A stretch of 38,803 nucleotides of DNA from DATCZS01 sp036525795 (GCA_036525795.1 DATCZS010000063.1:1-38803), one strand, 5' to 3'; positions 24,399 to 32,899 are shown, numbered from the stretch's first letter. Made by a program: numbers and translations. Notes: generated by a model not told the origin, from the sequence alone.

Positions 24399-25433
24399 CT
24401 AGGTATCCAGCCCCGAAGGTCGAACGGGCGGGAGGAGATCCAGGAGCCGGGCCCGCGTGTCAGCGTCGCAGAATGCAGCATCGACCGCCGTGCGGGTGAC
24501 GACGTCCTCGTCGGTGGCAGTGAATCCGTGGTGGGTGCGAAGGAACTCGAACTCCTGGCTGAGAGACGTCCGGCTCATCAGTCGATTGTCCGTGTTGATC
24601 GTGACCGCGAAGCCCGCCCTGTGGAGCATCCCGACCGGGTGCTCCTCAGCCGGCCATCCTTTGGTGTGGAGATTCGAGGTCGGGCAGATCTCGAGCGGAA
24701 TGCGCCGGGAGTGGACATCCTGGGCCACTTCGCCCAGGTCGACGATGTCGCCCCCCTCGACCCGGCAGTCGTCGATGATCTCGACCCCGTGACCGAGTCG
24801 TTCCGCTCCGCACACGCCCGCGGCGGAGCGGATGCTGTCGACTCCGGCCGCCTCTCCTGCGTGCACGGTGATGCGGAGACCGCCCTCCCGTGCCGCCTCG
24901 ATCGCCTCGAGATGGGCTTCCGGCGGATAGCCGAACTCGGGACCCGCCAGGTCGAAGCCAACCACTCCTCGTTCTGCCCACCTCACCGCCATGACGGCCT
25001 CCTGGAGCGAGTCAGGGTCGTTGCGCATCGCGTCGACGATCACACCCCACATGACTCCGTGCCGTCTGCCGGCACGTTCGAGTCCCCGGAGGACCGCATC
25101 GAGGACGTCGTCGCCGGTGAGACCCCGCAAGGTGCAGAGTTTCGGGGCGAACCGGATCTCGGCATACGCCACGCCGTCAGCGGCGAGGTCTTCGATTGCC
25201 TCCTCGGCGACGCGCTCCAGGGCCGGTCGGGTCTGCATGACGCCGACGGTGTGCTCGAACGCCGCCAGATAGCGTTCGAGCGACCCGGACCGGCCTTGAT
25301 CGAACCACTCCTCGAGACGCGCAGGCACAACCGGGAGACGGTGGCCGACGTCACCCGCCAGTTCGGCCACGGTCTGCGGCCGCAACCCGCCATCGAGGTG
25401 CTCGTGAAGCAGAATGCCGGGGAGCCGAAGCAT
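24399..25433 (-). CDS. add: Adenosine deaminase family protein
   Basis: A 344-residue zinc hydrolase converting adenosine to inosine. The metal-binding H10 and H12 are in LLHEHLDGGLRP; further motifs are FDLAGPE, the catalytic HAGEAAG, GVERLGHGVEI-like AERLGHG, ICPTSNLHT and NTDNRLMS with the metal-binding aspartate. ATG 25433 gives the family N-terminus; the frame extends further upstream over the yqgE region. Together with the hpt gene in this window it fits purine salvage. Some members act on adenine or other aminopurines, which the sequence does not settle. Confidence 0.92.
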   Translation of the reverse strand: MLRLPGILLHEHLDGGLRPQTVAELAGDVGHRLPVVPARLEEWFDQGRSGSLERYLAAFEHTVGVMQTRPALERVAEEAIEDLAADGVAYAEIRFAPKLCTLRGLTGDDVLDAVLRGLERAGRRHGVMWGVIVDAMRNDPDSLQEAVMAVRWAERGVVGFDLAGPEFGYPPEAHLEAIEAAREGGLRITVHAGEAAGVDSIRSAAGVCGAERLGHGVEIIDDCRVEGGDIVDLGEVAQDVHSRRIPLEICPTSNLHTKGWPAEEHPVGMLHRAGFAVTINTDNRLMSRTSLSQEFEFLRTHHGFTATDEDVVTRTAVDAAFCDADTRARLLDLLPPVRPSGLDT

Positions 25434-25441
25434 GAGCAGTG

Positions 25442-25447
25442 AGCGTA
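25442..25447 (-). promoter_or_regulatory. -10 element of add
   Basis: TACGCT on the minus strand ends 8 bases before the add ATG, in the 74-base gap shared with the divergent yqgE-like gene. Confidence 0.45.
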
Positions 25448-25507
25448 GACCGTACGGGCGACGAGTCTGGAGAACGCGCCCCTGTGCGGATCTGGCAAGC
25501 TGAGGCG

Positions 25508-26017
25508 ATGACACGGCCGAGACTTCCCTGCCTCCTGGTCGCCGGAGTCGGGATGGGCGACCCGAATTTCCACCAGACCGTCGTGCTCCTGCTGGAGTGG
25601 AACGACGAGGGGGCCTTCGGGTTGGTTCTCAACCGTCCGACCGACCTCGCGATCGACGAGCACCTGCCGGACGTTGCGCACCTCGCCGCCGACCCGAAGA
25701 CCGTCCATGTCGGGGGGCCTGTTCAGACCGAAATCGCCATCGGGCTCGACGTGACGCCCGGGACGGCTCCCACGCTGGTCGACCTCGCGTCGCTCCTCGA
25801 CGGGGTCCTCTCGGTGCGGGTCTTCGCCGGCTATGCGGGCTGGGGGGAGATGCAGCTCGACCAGGAGATCGCAGCCCAGGCGTGGCATGTCTCCCGGTGG
25901 ATCGCCCCGGACCTGGAACCAGGATGCGGTCCTGCCCTGTGGCGAGCCGTCCTGCGCAGACAACGCGGCACCGTGGCGTTCGAATCCCTCTACCCGGATG
26001 ACCTGGCGGCGAACTGA
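25508..26017 (+). CDS. YqgE/AlgH family protein (UPF0301)
   Basis: A 169-residue protein with the family features VGMGDPNFHQTVVLLLEWNDEGAFGLVLNRPTD near the start, VHVGGPVQ, VRVFAGYAGWGEMQLDQEI and a C-terminal LWRAVLRRQ. The family is widespread but its biochemical role is unknown; AlgH was named for an alginate-regulation phenotype in Pseudomonas. I chose ATG 25508; a GTG at 25439 would add 23 residues and leave no promoter room against the divergent add gene. Confidence 0.9.
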   Translation: MTRPRLPCLLVAGVGMGDPNFHQTVVLLLEWNDEGAFGLVLNRPTDLAIDEHLPDVAHLAADPKTVHVGGPVQTEIAIGLDVTPGTAPTLVDLASLLDGVLSVRVFAGYAGWGEMQLDQEIAAQAWHVSRWIAPDLEPGCGPALWRAVLRRQRGTVAFESLYPDDLAAN

Positions 26018-26024
26018 GAGCTCG

Positions 26025-26030
26025 TAGGAT
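26025..26030 (+). promoter_or_regulatory. -10 element of rnhB
   Basis: TAGGAT, 7 bases after the yqgE-like stop, ends 6 bases before the GTG start and supports that start. Confidence 0.55.
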
Positions 26031-26036
26031 GAGCCG

Positions 26037-26741
26037 GTGTCGACGACCGTCCCCCGTCTCCGGTCAGCCGTGCGTGGCTCGTCTCCGGGGTTGCGGCTGG
26101 AACGATCGGCCTGGGACTCGGGACACGAGGTGGTGGTAGGGGTCGACGAGGTCGGCCGGGGAGCCTGGGCGGGCCCGCTCTCGGTGGGCGCAGTGGTGAT
26201 TCCGAGGAACCGCAGGATCTACAAGGTGCGCGACTCGAAGATGCTCACCGAGGACGAGCGAGAGGCGATCTTCGATCGCATCACCGACTGGTGCGAGGCC
26301 TGGTCGGTGGGACACGTCACCCCGGCGGAGTGCGACGAGCTCGGGATGTCGGAGGCGCAGAGGCTGGCAGCCCGGCGGGCCATCGAAGGCCTCCGGGTCA
26401 CGCCGGATCGGGTGCTGGTCGACGGCAAGTGGGATTTCGTCGGCGGAGGAATCTCTCACACCATGGTGCGGGGAGACCGCCATTCGCTCTCCATCGCCGC
26501 GGCCTCCATCGTGGCGAAGGTGGTGCGCGACAGGGAGATGCGGCGCCAGTCGGTGGCTCATCCCGCCTTCAACTTCGACGGCAACAAGGGCTACCCGTGT
26601 CCCGTCCACAAGGCGGCACTGCAGTGGCTGGGACCGTCGGTGCTCCATCGCCGCAGCTGGGCGTTCATGGACGGGCTCATCTGGAATGGGATCAGGCGCT
26701 ACGAGCGCCCGGGAGCTCAGCCGGCGCTGCCGTTCGGGTGA
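26037..26741 (+). CDS. rnhB: Ribonuclease HII
   Basis: A 234-residue endonuclease that cuts the RNA strand of RNA-DNA hybrids, including single ribonucleotides in DNA. The catalytic site VGVDEVGRGAWAGPLSVGAVV lies near residue 34, with RDSKMLTEDERE, VLVDGKWDF, the conserved ASIVAKVVRDREM and HPAFNFDGNKGYPCPVHKAAL. Start is GTG 26037. Full length for the family, with about 30 non-conserved N-terminal residues. Confidence 0.94.
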   Translation: MSTTVPRLRSAVRGSSPGLRLERSAWDSGHEVVVGVDEVGRGAWAGPLSVGAVVIPRNRRIYKVRDSKMLTEDEREAIFDRITDWCEAWSVGHVTPAECDELGMSEAQRLAARRAIEGLRVTPDRVLVDGKWDFVGGGISHTMVRGDRHSLSIAAASIVAKVVRDREMRRQSVAHPAFNFDGNKGYPCPVHKAALQWLGPSVLHRRSWAFMDGLIWNGIRRYERPGAQPALPFG

Positions 26742-26875
26742 GCGGTCTGCCGTCCGATCGTCGCCGGTGATGCGGCCGGACGCCGAGGCCGCGCTGTGGG
26801 ACCTCTCGTGATTCCTCGGAGGAAGCCCCCCAAGGGTTCGTGCGGACATTGTCACCGGTCGGGGGATCACCTCGG

Positions 26876-26881
26876 TACCCT
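26876..26881 (+). promoter_or_regulatory. -10 element of the ChaC-like gene
   Basis: TACCCT ends 6 bases before ATG 26888 and favours this start over the upstream in-frame one at 26840. Confidence 0.55.
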
Positions 26882-26887
26882 CCCCGG

Positions 26888-27424
26888 ATGATCGACGGCG
26901 GCGGCAGGCTCTCATGGATATTCGGCCATGGCAGCCTGATGTTTCGACCACAGTTCCCATACGTGCGCCGCGACTCGGCGTCGGTCGACGGATGGGAACG
27001 TCGGTTCGGACAGCCGTCGGTGCGCAACTGGGGAACGCCCGGCGCCCCGGCTCCCACCAGCTCGCTCGTCCCGGGGGGATCGGTTGCAGGGATCGCGTTC
27101 GGGGTGGCTCCCGATCAGCGACGGCAGGTCCTCGACTCCGTCAGCCGCCGCGAGGCTCAGGACCCCATCGAGGTCACGCTCGAAGTCGGGGGAACGAGGG
27201 TCGGCGGCCTCACATGGCCGATGACGTCGGTGTGGGCACACCTCACCGCAGAGGAACTCGCAGTGGCGGCACTGGAGAACGTGGCGAGCGGGGGAGGGCC
27301 ATCGGGCCATGCGCTCGACTACCTGAACGGCGTCGCCGATGTGCTGACGTCGATCCGGTCGATCGACGGGGTGACGGGCGGGTACCGAGCCGCCGTCGGC
27401 CGTCTGGTCGAGCCTCCGAACTGA
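26888..27424 (+). CDS. ChaC-like gamma-glutamylcyclotransferase
   Basis: A 178-residue protein of the gamma-glutamylcyclotransferase fold. The signature WIFGHGSLMFRPQFPYVRR near residue 10 corresponds to the ChaC motif, and GWERRFGQPSVRNWGTP and PGGSVAGIAFGV follow the family order. The catalytic glutamate is probably in SRREAQDP. ChaC enzymes cleave gamma-glutamyl peptides such as glutathione to 5-oxoproline; many actinomycetes use mycothiol instead, so the true substrate is open. The gene stands 146 bases after rnhB; the gap holds a small palindrome TTCCTC-G-GAGGAA (26812-26824) and nothing else I recognise. Confidence 0.82.
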   Translation: MIDGGGRLSWIFGHGSLMFRPQFPYVRRDSASVDGWERRFGQPSVRNWGTPGAPAPTSSLVPGGSVAGIAFGVAPDQRRQVLDSVSRREAQDPIEVTLEVGGTRVGGLTWPMTSVWAHLTAEELAVAALENVASGGGPSGHALDYLNGVADVLTSIRSIDGVTGGYRAAVGRLVEPPN

Positions 27425-27444
27425 GATCTGGCGGCGTCCCGACG

Positions 27445-27450
27445 TATGCT
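27445..27450 (+). promoter_or_regulatory. -10 element of galE
   Basis: TATGCT ends 6 bases before the galE ATG, in the 32-base gap after the ChaC-like gene. Confidence 0.6.
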
Positions 27451-27456
27451 GGCGCC

Positions 27457-28467
27457 ATGCGTGTCCTGGTCACGGGAGGTCTCGGCTTCATCGGCAGCCA
27501 CACGGTCGTGGAGATGCTGGCAGACGGGCATGAGGTCGAGATCGTCGACGACCTGAGCAACGCCAAGGCGTCGGTCCTCGACCGGTTGGAGCAGCTCACC
27601 GGGGTGCGACCTCCATTCCACCGGCTCGACATCCGCGACGAGAGAGGCCTCGATGCGGTGATGGCGGGGCGCGGTTTCGAAGGCATCGTGCACTTCGCGG
27701 GCCTCAAGGCGGTGGGAGAGTCGGTTGACCGGCCCTTGCGGTACTACTCGGCCAACGTCGGAGGTTCGACCACCTTGCTGAGCGTGGCGCGACGCCACGG
27801 CGTTCGAACCGTCGTGTTCAGCTCTTCGTGCACCGTGTATGGCGCACCTGATCGCGTCCCGGTGAGCGAATCGCACCCGACCAGGGCTCCGTCCAATCCC
27901 TACGGCTGGTCGAAGCTCATGATCGAACAGATCCTCACCGATCTCCACCGGTCCGAGCCGGGATGGAACATGGCGCTCCTCCGGTACTTCAATCCGGTGG
28001 GAGCCCACGATTCGGGGGTCATCGGCGAGGATCCGAGAGACACCCCCAACAATCTGATGCCGTACCTGACCCAGGTGGCGGCTGAGCGGCTTCCCGAGCT
28101 GCACGTGTTCGGCGGTGACTACCCCACGAGGGACGGCACCGGGGTCCGCGACTACATCCACGTCGTTGACCTGGCCAGAGGCCACGTGGCGGCGATGGAG
28201 TACATGGCGGAACACCCGGGCCTTCACGTCTGGAACCTGGGGACGGGACGGGGCGCATCGGTGCTCGAGTTGGTCTCTGCATTCGAGCGGGCGACGGGAG
28301 TCCGCATCCCGTACAGGATCGTCGAGCGGCGCGCCGGCGACCTGGCAGAGACCTGGGCCGACCCCTCCAAGGCACAACGGGAGCTCGGGTGGTCCGCCGA
28401 CCCCTCGCTCGATCGGATGTGTGCAGACGCCTGGAGATGGCAGCAACACGCCCTCGGGATGGACTGA
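27457..28467 (+). CDS. galE: UDP-glucose 4-epimerase
   Basis: A 336-residue short-chain dehydrogenase/reductase of the extended type. The NAD-binding loop is GGLGFIG (7-13); SSSCTVYG (122-129) supplies the catalytic serine, and Y149 with K153 (NPYGWSK) completes the site. The GalE-type RYFNPVGAH, MPYLTQVA, GTGVRDYIHVVDLARGH and WNLGTG motifs are all present. It interconverts UDP-glucose and UDP-galactose for glycan precursors. The frame is open far upstream, but that is ChaC shadow. It is convergent with the acyltransferase gene. Confidence 0.94.
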   Translation: MRVLVTGGLGFIGSHTVVEMLADGHEVEIVDDLSNAKASVLDRLEQLTGVRPPFHRLDIRDERGLDAVMAGRGFEGIVHFAGLKAVGESVDRPLRYYSANVGGSTTLLSVARRHGVRTVVFSSSCTVYGAPDRVPVSESHPTRAPSNPYGWSKLMIEQILTDLHRSEPGWNMALLRYFNPVGAHDSGVIGEDPRDTPNNLMPYLTQVAAERLPELHVFGGDYPTRDGTGVRDYIHVVDLARGHVAAMEYMAEHPGLHVWNLGTGRGASVLELVSAFERATGVRIPYRIVERRAGDLAETWADPSKAQRELGWSADPSLDRMCADAWRWQQHALGMD

Positions 28468-28491
28468 GCCGCTCGCGCAGCATCGAGGCGT

Positions 28492-28507
28492 GCCGGCCGC
28501 AGCCGGC
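28492..28507. terminator. Weak hairpin between convergent galE and acyltransferase
   Basis: GCCGGC-CGCA-GCCGGC, a 6-bp stem with 4-base loop in the 45-base gap between the two stops. It could serve both directions; no T-tract. Confidence 0.35.
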
Positions 28508-28512
28508 CCCGG

Positions 28513-29259
28513 TCAGACCGGCGTGCGCCACCGGTCCAGGGTCGAGCCGATCTCCGCCTCGCACCGGTCCAGTACCGCCAGGGAGTCACCCGGCTCTCGC
28601 TCGATGGGGGGTCCGACCCGCATCCGAACCTTCGTGCCGAACGGCACCGGGAACAGGCGGTGTTCGAGGAGCCTCCACGAGCCGTCGATGGTGACCGTGA
28701 TCACCGGCAGGCGGTCGGCAGCGTCGAGCAGGGCCTTCGCTCCGGGGCGACGGAACTCACCGAGCGTGCCGTCGCGCGAACGGGTTCCTTCGGGGAAGAT
28801 GACGGCGCTCACCCCGCGGTCCTGGGCATCCCTGGCCATGTCCCTGATGGCGCGGATGGCGTCTCTGCCTTTCGACCGGTCGATCACGGCATTGTGGCCG
28901 TGTCGCAGATTGAGCGAGACCGACGGAATCCAGCGACTCAGCTCTCGTTTCGCGACGTACTTGGGGAAGTTGGAGAACAGGTACCCGCCGATGATGGCGA
29001 TGTCGAACAGGCTCTGGTGATTGGAGATCACGGCGTACGCCTGGCCAGGGCGAACACCCGGATCGCGCTCGACGACGATGCGGGTCCCGGCCAGCCAGAA
29101 GATCGCCACCAGGCTGCGCTGGAGCGCCGCCATCACATACTCGAAACCCCTCAGGCTGAACGGCCGGACCAGTCTGCCCGCGATGTCGAATATCAGAAGG
29201 CACAGGCCGAACCCGATCAGCACCGGAATCGTCACGAGCCACGAGAGAGCGCGCTGCAC
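28513..29259 (-). CDS. 1-acyl-sn-glycerol-3-phosphate acyltransferase (PlsC family)
   Basis: A 248-residue membrane acyltransferase. An N-terminal helix (about 7-27) precedes the catalytic HX4D motif H81-x4-D86 (NHQSLFD) and the substrate motif FPEGTRSRDG (155-164). Further conserved pieces are SLNLRHGHNAVIDRSKG and PVITVTIDGSW. PlsC makes phosphatidic acid from lysophosphatidic acid, feeding CDP-diacylglycerol used by the phosphatidyltransferase encoded elsewhere in this window. Start is GTG 29259, supported by the -10 spacing. Confidence 0.9.
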   Translation of the reverse strand: MQRALSWLVTIPVLIGFGLCLLIFDIAGRLVRPFSLRGFEYVMAALQRSLVAIFWLAGTRIVVERDPGVRPGQAYAVISNHQSLFDIAIIGGYLFSNFPKYVAKRELSRWIPSVSLNLRHGHNAVIDRSKGRDAIRAIRDMARDAQDRGVSAVIFPEGTRSRDGTLGEFRRPGAKALLDAADRLPVITVTIDGSWRLLEHRLFPVPFGTKVRMRVGPPIEREPGDSLAVLDRCEAEIGSTLDRWRTPV

Positions 29260-29265
29260 GATCAG

Positions 29266-29271
29266 ATGCTA
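29266..29271 (-). promoter_or_regulatory. -10 element of the acyltransferase gene
   Basis: TAGCAT on the minus strand ends 6 bases before the GTG start. Confidence 0.55.
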
Positions 29272-29385
29272 CGCCGCAGTGTGTGCGACGCGAACCATGG
29301 CGCCTGCGACGGCCGGGCGAGGAGTGCGCACGTCACGGTTCCGTGTCGACGGCCGGGGCGTGCCGTCGAGCTCGGAGCCGCGAAC

Positions 29386-29422
29386 GCAGCGGGGACGGAA
29401 GAGATCTCCGCGTCCCCGCTGC
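29386..29422 (-). terminator. Terminator hairpin of the nsrR-nirK unit
   Basis: A perfect 12-bp stem (GCAGCGGGGACG with CGTCCCCGCTGC) and a 13-base loop that itself contains the palindrome GAGATCTC. It lies 46 bases beyond the nirK stop and before the acyltransferase promoter. No T-tract. Confidence 0.65.
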
Positions 29423-29468
29423 GACCGGTTTCGGTGATCGGCGACACACCCCGAACGACCGCGGGAGT

Positions 29469-31100
29469 TCAGCCTTCGACGATGACCTTCGCCCGCATCC
29501 ACGGATGGGGGATGCAGTAGTACTCGTACTCTCCAGCCTCCGTGAAGGTGTACGACCAGGTCTCGCCCTCGGCGTAGTAGCCGGAGTCGAAGCTCCCGTC
29601 CACCGCCGTGACCGTGTGCATGGTGGTGTCCTCGTTCGTCCACGTCACCGTCGTTCCGACCGGGACGGTCAGGACGTTGACCGAGAAGTCCGCCGGGCTC
29701 TCGCTCTCGGCGAACTCGTCGGGGACGCCCATGTCCTGAAAGGTCCCTGAGCCGGCGACGATCGCCACGGCGACGGCATCCGACGGGGCGGCTCCCTCGC
29801 CTTCGGTCGGCTGGGCACCGGCGCCTGCGGTCACCTCTTCGAAGATCTCGGGATTCGGCTCACCTTCCACGACGATCTGTCCGATCGCGCCCTTGTCGAA
29901 CGTCCTGCTCAACGCATGGTCGACCAGGATGATCGTGCTGGGCACCTGACCGACGAGTTCCGCCACCACGGCTCCGCCGGCCGGCACCAGCGTCGTCTGT
30001 GAGCCGAGGATCGGTGGGCTCAGCGTTGCCGCCTCCTGATATACGACGTCCCAGTGGGAGCCGATCGGGTGGAAGTTGGAGTCGAGATTCAGGCCGGCAT
30101 TCACGAAGTAGATGCGGGCGCGCTCGCCGACCGCCATGGTCAGGGCATTGTCGCCGGTGAGCGCCCCACGCGCTCCGTTGAAGACGACGAAGGTCGGCTC
30201 TTCGTTCGTGATCGCCGCCCTGTCGGTGCCGACCAGGCCAGGCTCGTCGGCGTCGGTGTAGTACTCGGACTGAACGATGTACCACTCGTGGTCGACCTCA
30301 GGGAGCGGCTCGGCGGGATCGACCAGGATGCCGCCGTACATGCCGTGGCTGATGTGGAGCGGGACGTCGCCGTAGGCGCAGTGGTACATGTACAGCCCCG
30401 GGTAGAGCAGTCGTGCCTCGATGGTGCGGGTTTCGCCCGGAGCGACAACCGTGTTGGCGGCACCGCCGCCCTGTCCGGTCACGGCATGGAAGTCCACGTT
30501 GTGCGGGTGGGTGTTGGTTTCCGGGTTCGTGACCGTGAAGCGCAGCACATCACCGACGCGGCCGCGGATCATCGGTCCGGGAGCGCCGATGCTCACCTCC
30601 TGGCCATCGCCGACCAGACGGTAGCCCCATGTCTCGTATTCGACGCCGGTGGCGGGATCGATCTCCACAACGTTCTCGACGACCTCGAAGTGGACCTCGA
30701 TGATCGCCTGTGACGTCCGCCCCGACGGGGCCGGCACGTCGGGCGCGTACGAGACGTTGACCTCGCCGGCCGGAACGAGTGGCAGCTCGGCTTTGGGCGT
30801 GAGCTCCGGGAGCACCGCCGCACGTTCGATCGCCGGCTGCTGCACATCGCCTGAAGCCGAGTCGACCGGAGTCTGGCTCTGGGTCGTGACCGTCGATACA
30901 ACGGCGCCGGCACCGGCCCCCGTGCCGCTGTCCTCCGGTATCAGCATCACCGCGCCGACCGCGATGGCGATGGAAGTGACGCCGAGGATGAGGGCGATCA
31001 AGCCTGCTGTCGCGACGATGGGGTGATAGTGGGTCGGGAGAAGCGAGCCGAGACCCGACCTGGTCACGCCCGACTCCACTCGATCCTTGAACTGCGTCAT
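29469..31100 (-). CDS. nirK: Copper nitrite reductase with membrane anchor and C-terminal cupredoxin domain
   Basis: A 543-residue three-part protein. Residues 29-54 form an uncleaved-looking membrane anchor, then a linker. Residues about 130-415 are a two-domain copper nitrite reductase: type 1 copper ligands H200, C241, H249, M254; type 2 ligands H205, H240, H395; catalytic D203 (HNVDFH) and H349. Residues about 445-543 are an extra cupredoxin with a complete blue-copper site, H495 and C529-IPH532-PWM535. NirK reduces nitrite to nitric oxide; the fused domain may deliver electrons. The loop YHCAYGDVPLHISHGMYG is one residue shorter between Cys and His than in Alcaligenes NirK. Its ATG overlaps the regulator's stop. 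Confidence 0.92.
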   Translation of the reverse strand: MTQFKDRVESGVTRSGLGSLLPTHYHPIVATAGLIALILGVTSIAIAVGAVMLIPEDSGTGAGAGAVVSTVTTQSQTPVDSASGDVQQPAIERAAVLPELTPKAELPLVPAGEVNVSYAPDVPAPSGRTSQAIIEVHFEVVENVVEIDPATGVEYETWGYRLVGDGQEVSIGAPGPMIRGRVGDVLRFTVTNPETNTHPHNVDFHAVTGQGGGAANTVVAPGETRTIEARLLYPGLYMYHCAYGDVPLHISHGMYGGILVDPAEPLPEVDHEWYIVQSEYYTDADEPGLVGTDRAAITNEEPTFVVFNGARGALTGDNALTMAVGERARIYFVNAGLNLDSNFHPIGSHWDVVYQEAATLSPPILGSQTTLVPAGGAVVAELVGQVPSTIILVDHALSRTFDKGAIGQIVVEGEPNPEIFEEVTAGAGAQPTEGEGAAPSDAVAVAIVAGSGTFQDMGVPDEFAESESPADFSVNVLTVPVGTTVTWTNEDTTMHTVTAVDGSFDSGYYAEGETWSYTFTEAGEYEYYCIPHPWMRAKVIVEG

Positions 31101-31507
31101 GAAGCCTTCCTTTCGAACGTGGTCTCCGCCGACACTGCCTGCAGTCGTTCCTTCAACTCGGTCCTGGCGCTGAGCCAGGCCTCGTGCACCGCGCAACTCT
31201 CGGTACCCGGACAGGGTCCGTCCCTCAGGACACACTCACCGGTCTCTGTCGGCCCCTCGACGGTCTCGACGACCTCGAGGAGTGACACATCCGCCAGTGA
31301 CACGGCCAGCCGGTACCCCCCACCAGGGCCGGGCTGGGACTCCACCCAACCCGCCTTGACCAGCGGCCCGAGCACCTGGGGGAGGAAAGGGCTCGTGGTG
31401 CCGATCCTGTCGGCCAGTACCCCTCCGGCGAGTTGTCCTTGTTCGTGGAGCAACTCACGGAGGGCTCGCATTGCGAGGTATGTACGACGGGAGAATCGGA
31501 AATTCAT
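31097..31507 (-). CDS. nsrR: Rrf2-family iron-sulfur regulator, NsrR-like
   Basis: A 136-residue winged-helix regulator. The helix-turn-helix spans about residues 8-55 (YLAMRALRELL, LADRIGTTSPFLPQVLGPLVKAGWV), followed by the Rrf2 wing GPGGGYRLA. Three cysteines, C92, C99 and C105, match the NsrR/IscR cluster site; Streptomyces NsrR uses C93, C99 and C105. NsrR senses nitric oxide through its cluster and represses NO-related genes. Translational overlap (ATGA) with nirK makes it the likely regulator of that enzyme and of itself. IscR- or RsrR-like sensing is an alternative. Confidence 0.85.
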   Translation of the reverse strand: MNFRFSRRTYLAMRALRELLHEQGQLAGGVLADRIGTTSPFLPQVLGPLVKAGWVESQPGPGGGYRLAVSLADVSLLEVVETVEGPTETGECVLRDGPCPGTESCAVHEAWLSARTELKERLQAVSAETTFERKAS

Positions 31508-31514
31508 AAACTAC

Positions 31515-31543
31515 ATACTAAGGAACTAAGGATTACCCGTCAA
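31515..31543 (-). promoter_or_regulatory. nsrR-nirK promoter with overlapping tandem repeat
   Basis: On the minus strand TTGACG (31543-31538), a 17-base spacer and TAGTAT (31520-31515) end 7 bases before the nsrR ATG. A plus-strand tandem repeat ACTAAGGA x2 (31517-31532) covers the spacer and half the -10, where a repressor would block polymerase. Confidence 0.65.
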
Positions 31544-31583
31544 GAATCGAATCGCCGACGCGGACGCGGCCGGGCGATCAGGC

Positions 31584-32885
31584 CTACGGGAGGTGTCCGG
31601 GTGGGCCGGGCGGCGCGATCGCGTCGGTCGCAAGCAGGTCCTGGTAGGTCTCTCGTCTGAGTACCACTCTGGCGCGCCCGTCTGCCACGAACACGACAGC
31701 CGGTCTCAACACCTTGTTGTAGTTCGAACCCATGGAGTGTCCATACGCTCCCGTCACCGGAGTGGCGAGGACATCACCGACGCGAATGTCCTCGGGCACC
31801 GCGCCGGCGGGGACGAGGACGTCTCCCGATTCACAGTGCTTCCCGACGACCCGCACCGTGCGGGGCCGGGGAGCCTCGACCGCCCGGGGGAGAAAGGTCT
31901 CGTAGCCCGAGCCGTACAACACGGGTCGCGGATTGTCGCTCATGCCGCCGTCGACTGCCACGTAGGTGCGGATCCCGGGAATCTCCTTGATCGCACCCAC
32001 CGTGTAGAGCGTGACGGCCGCCGCAGCAACGATGGCACGCCCCGGCTCGACCGACAGCCTGGCCTCGAGACCGTGGCGAGCCATCTCTCCTCGAAGGACC
32101 TCGGCCCATTCGGTGATGGTCGGTGCGGATTCGCCCTCGACGTACGCCACCCCCAGACCGCCACCGATACAGAGTTCCTCCAGGTGATGCGGTGCGGCGA
32201 ACGTCGCCAGGACACCGAGCGCGTCTGCGTAGCTCTGCGCCCGAAACACCTGGGAACCGATGTGGGCATGAATCCCCCGAAGGCGCATCCGGTTGGAGGT
32301 AGAGACCCGCCTGATGGCTTCTGCCGCCGCACCCGTGGACACGGTGAATCCGAACTTGGAGTCGTCCTGGCCGGTCGCGACGTACTCGTGCGTGTGGGCC
32401 TCCACTCCGGGCGTCACCCTCACGAGCACGTCAGGAGCGGGGGCGCCGTCGCCGACGATGCCCTCGATACGGTCGATGTCCTCGAATCCGTCGAGGACCA
32501 CCCGTCCCACTCCGGCCTCGAGTGCCATGACGAGTTCGGCCCGCGACTTGTTGTTGCCGTGCATCACCAGTTGCGAGGCGGGAACCCCGGCCGCAAGAGC
32601 GACGTACAGTTCGCCACCGGTCGCCACGTCGATCCGCATGCCTTCCTCGTGAACGAGCCTGGCCATCGCCGCGCACAGGAAGGCCTTCGAGGCGTACACG
32701 GCCCCGTCGCCAAAGGCGGAAACCGCCTCTCTGGCTCGCAGGCGCAGGTGGTGCTCGTCGTACACGAACAGCGGCGTGCCGAATTCGGACGCGAGTTCGA
32801 CCAGGTTGCAGCCGCCGACCGTGAGACGCCCGTGGTCGTCTGCGCGTGCAGTTGCGGGGAGAAGCGAGAACGGAAGGGCGGACAT
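31584..32885 (-). CDS. lysA: Diaminopimelate decarboxylase
   Basis: A 433-residue PLP enzyme (fold III) that makes lysine from meso-diaminopimelate. The PLP lysine is in AVYASKAFLC near residue 68; HIGSQV, CIGGGLGVAY, SVEPGRAIVA and the second-subunit active-site motif KHCESGDVLVP are all present, with VTGAYGHSMGSNYNKVLRP near the end. Length is normal. ATG 32885 is the natural start. A TAGGAT hexamer 11 bases before it overlaps the stop codon of the small upstream gene, so it may be coincidental. lysA is separated from the nsrR start by 76 bases. Confidence 0.95.
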   Translation of the reverse strand: MSALPFSLLPATARADDHGRLTVGGCNLVELASEFGTPLFVYDEHHLRLRAREAVSAFGDGAVYASKAFLCAAMARLVHEEGMRIDVATGGELYVALAAGVPASQLVMHGNNKSRAELVMALEAGVGRVVLDGFEDIDRIEGIVGDGAPAPDVLVRVTPGVEAHTHEYVATGQDDSKFGFTVSTGAAAEAIRRVSTSNRMRLRGIHAHIGSQVFRAQSYADALGVLATFAAPHHLEELCIGGGLGVAYVEGESAPTITEWAEVLRGEMARHGLEARLSVEPGRAIVAAAAVTLYTVGAIKEIPGIRTYVAVDGGMSDNPRPVLYGSGYETFLPRAVEAPRPRTVRVVGKHCESGDVLVPAGAVPEDIRVGDVLATPVTGAYGHSMGSNYNKVLRPAVVFVADGRARVVLRRETYQDLLATDAIAPPGPPGHLP

Positions 32886-32899
32886 GTCCGCCGGTGATC

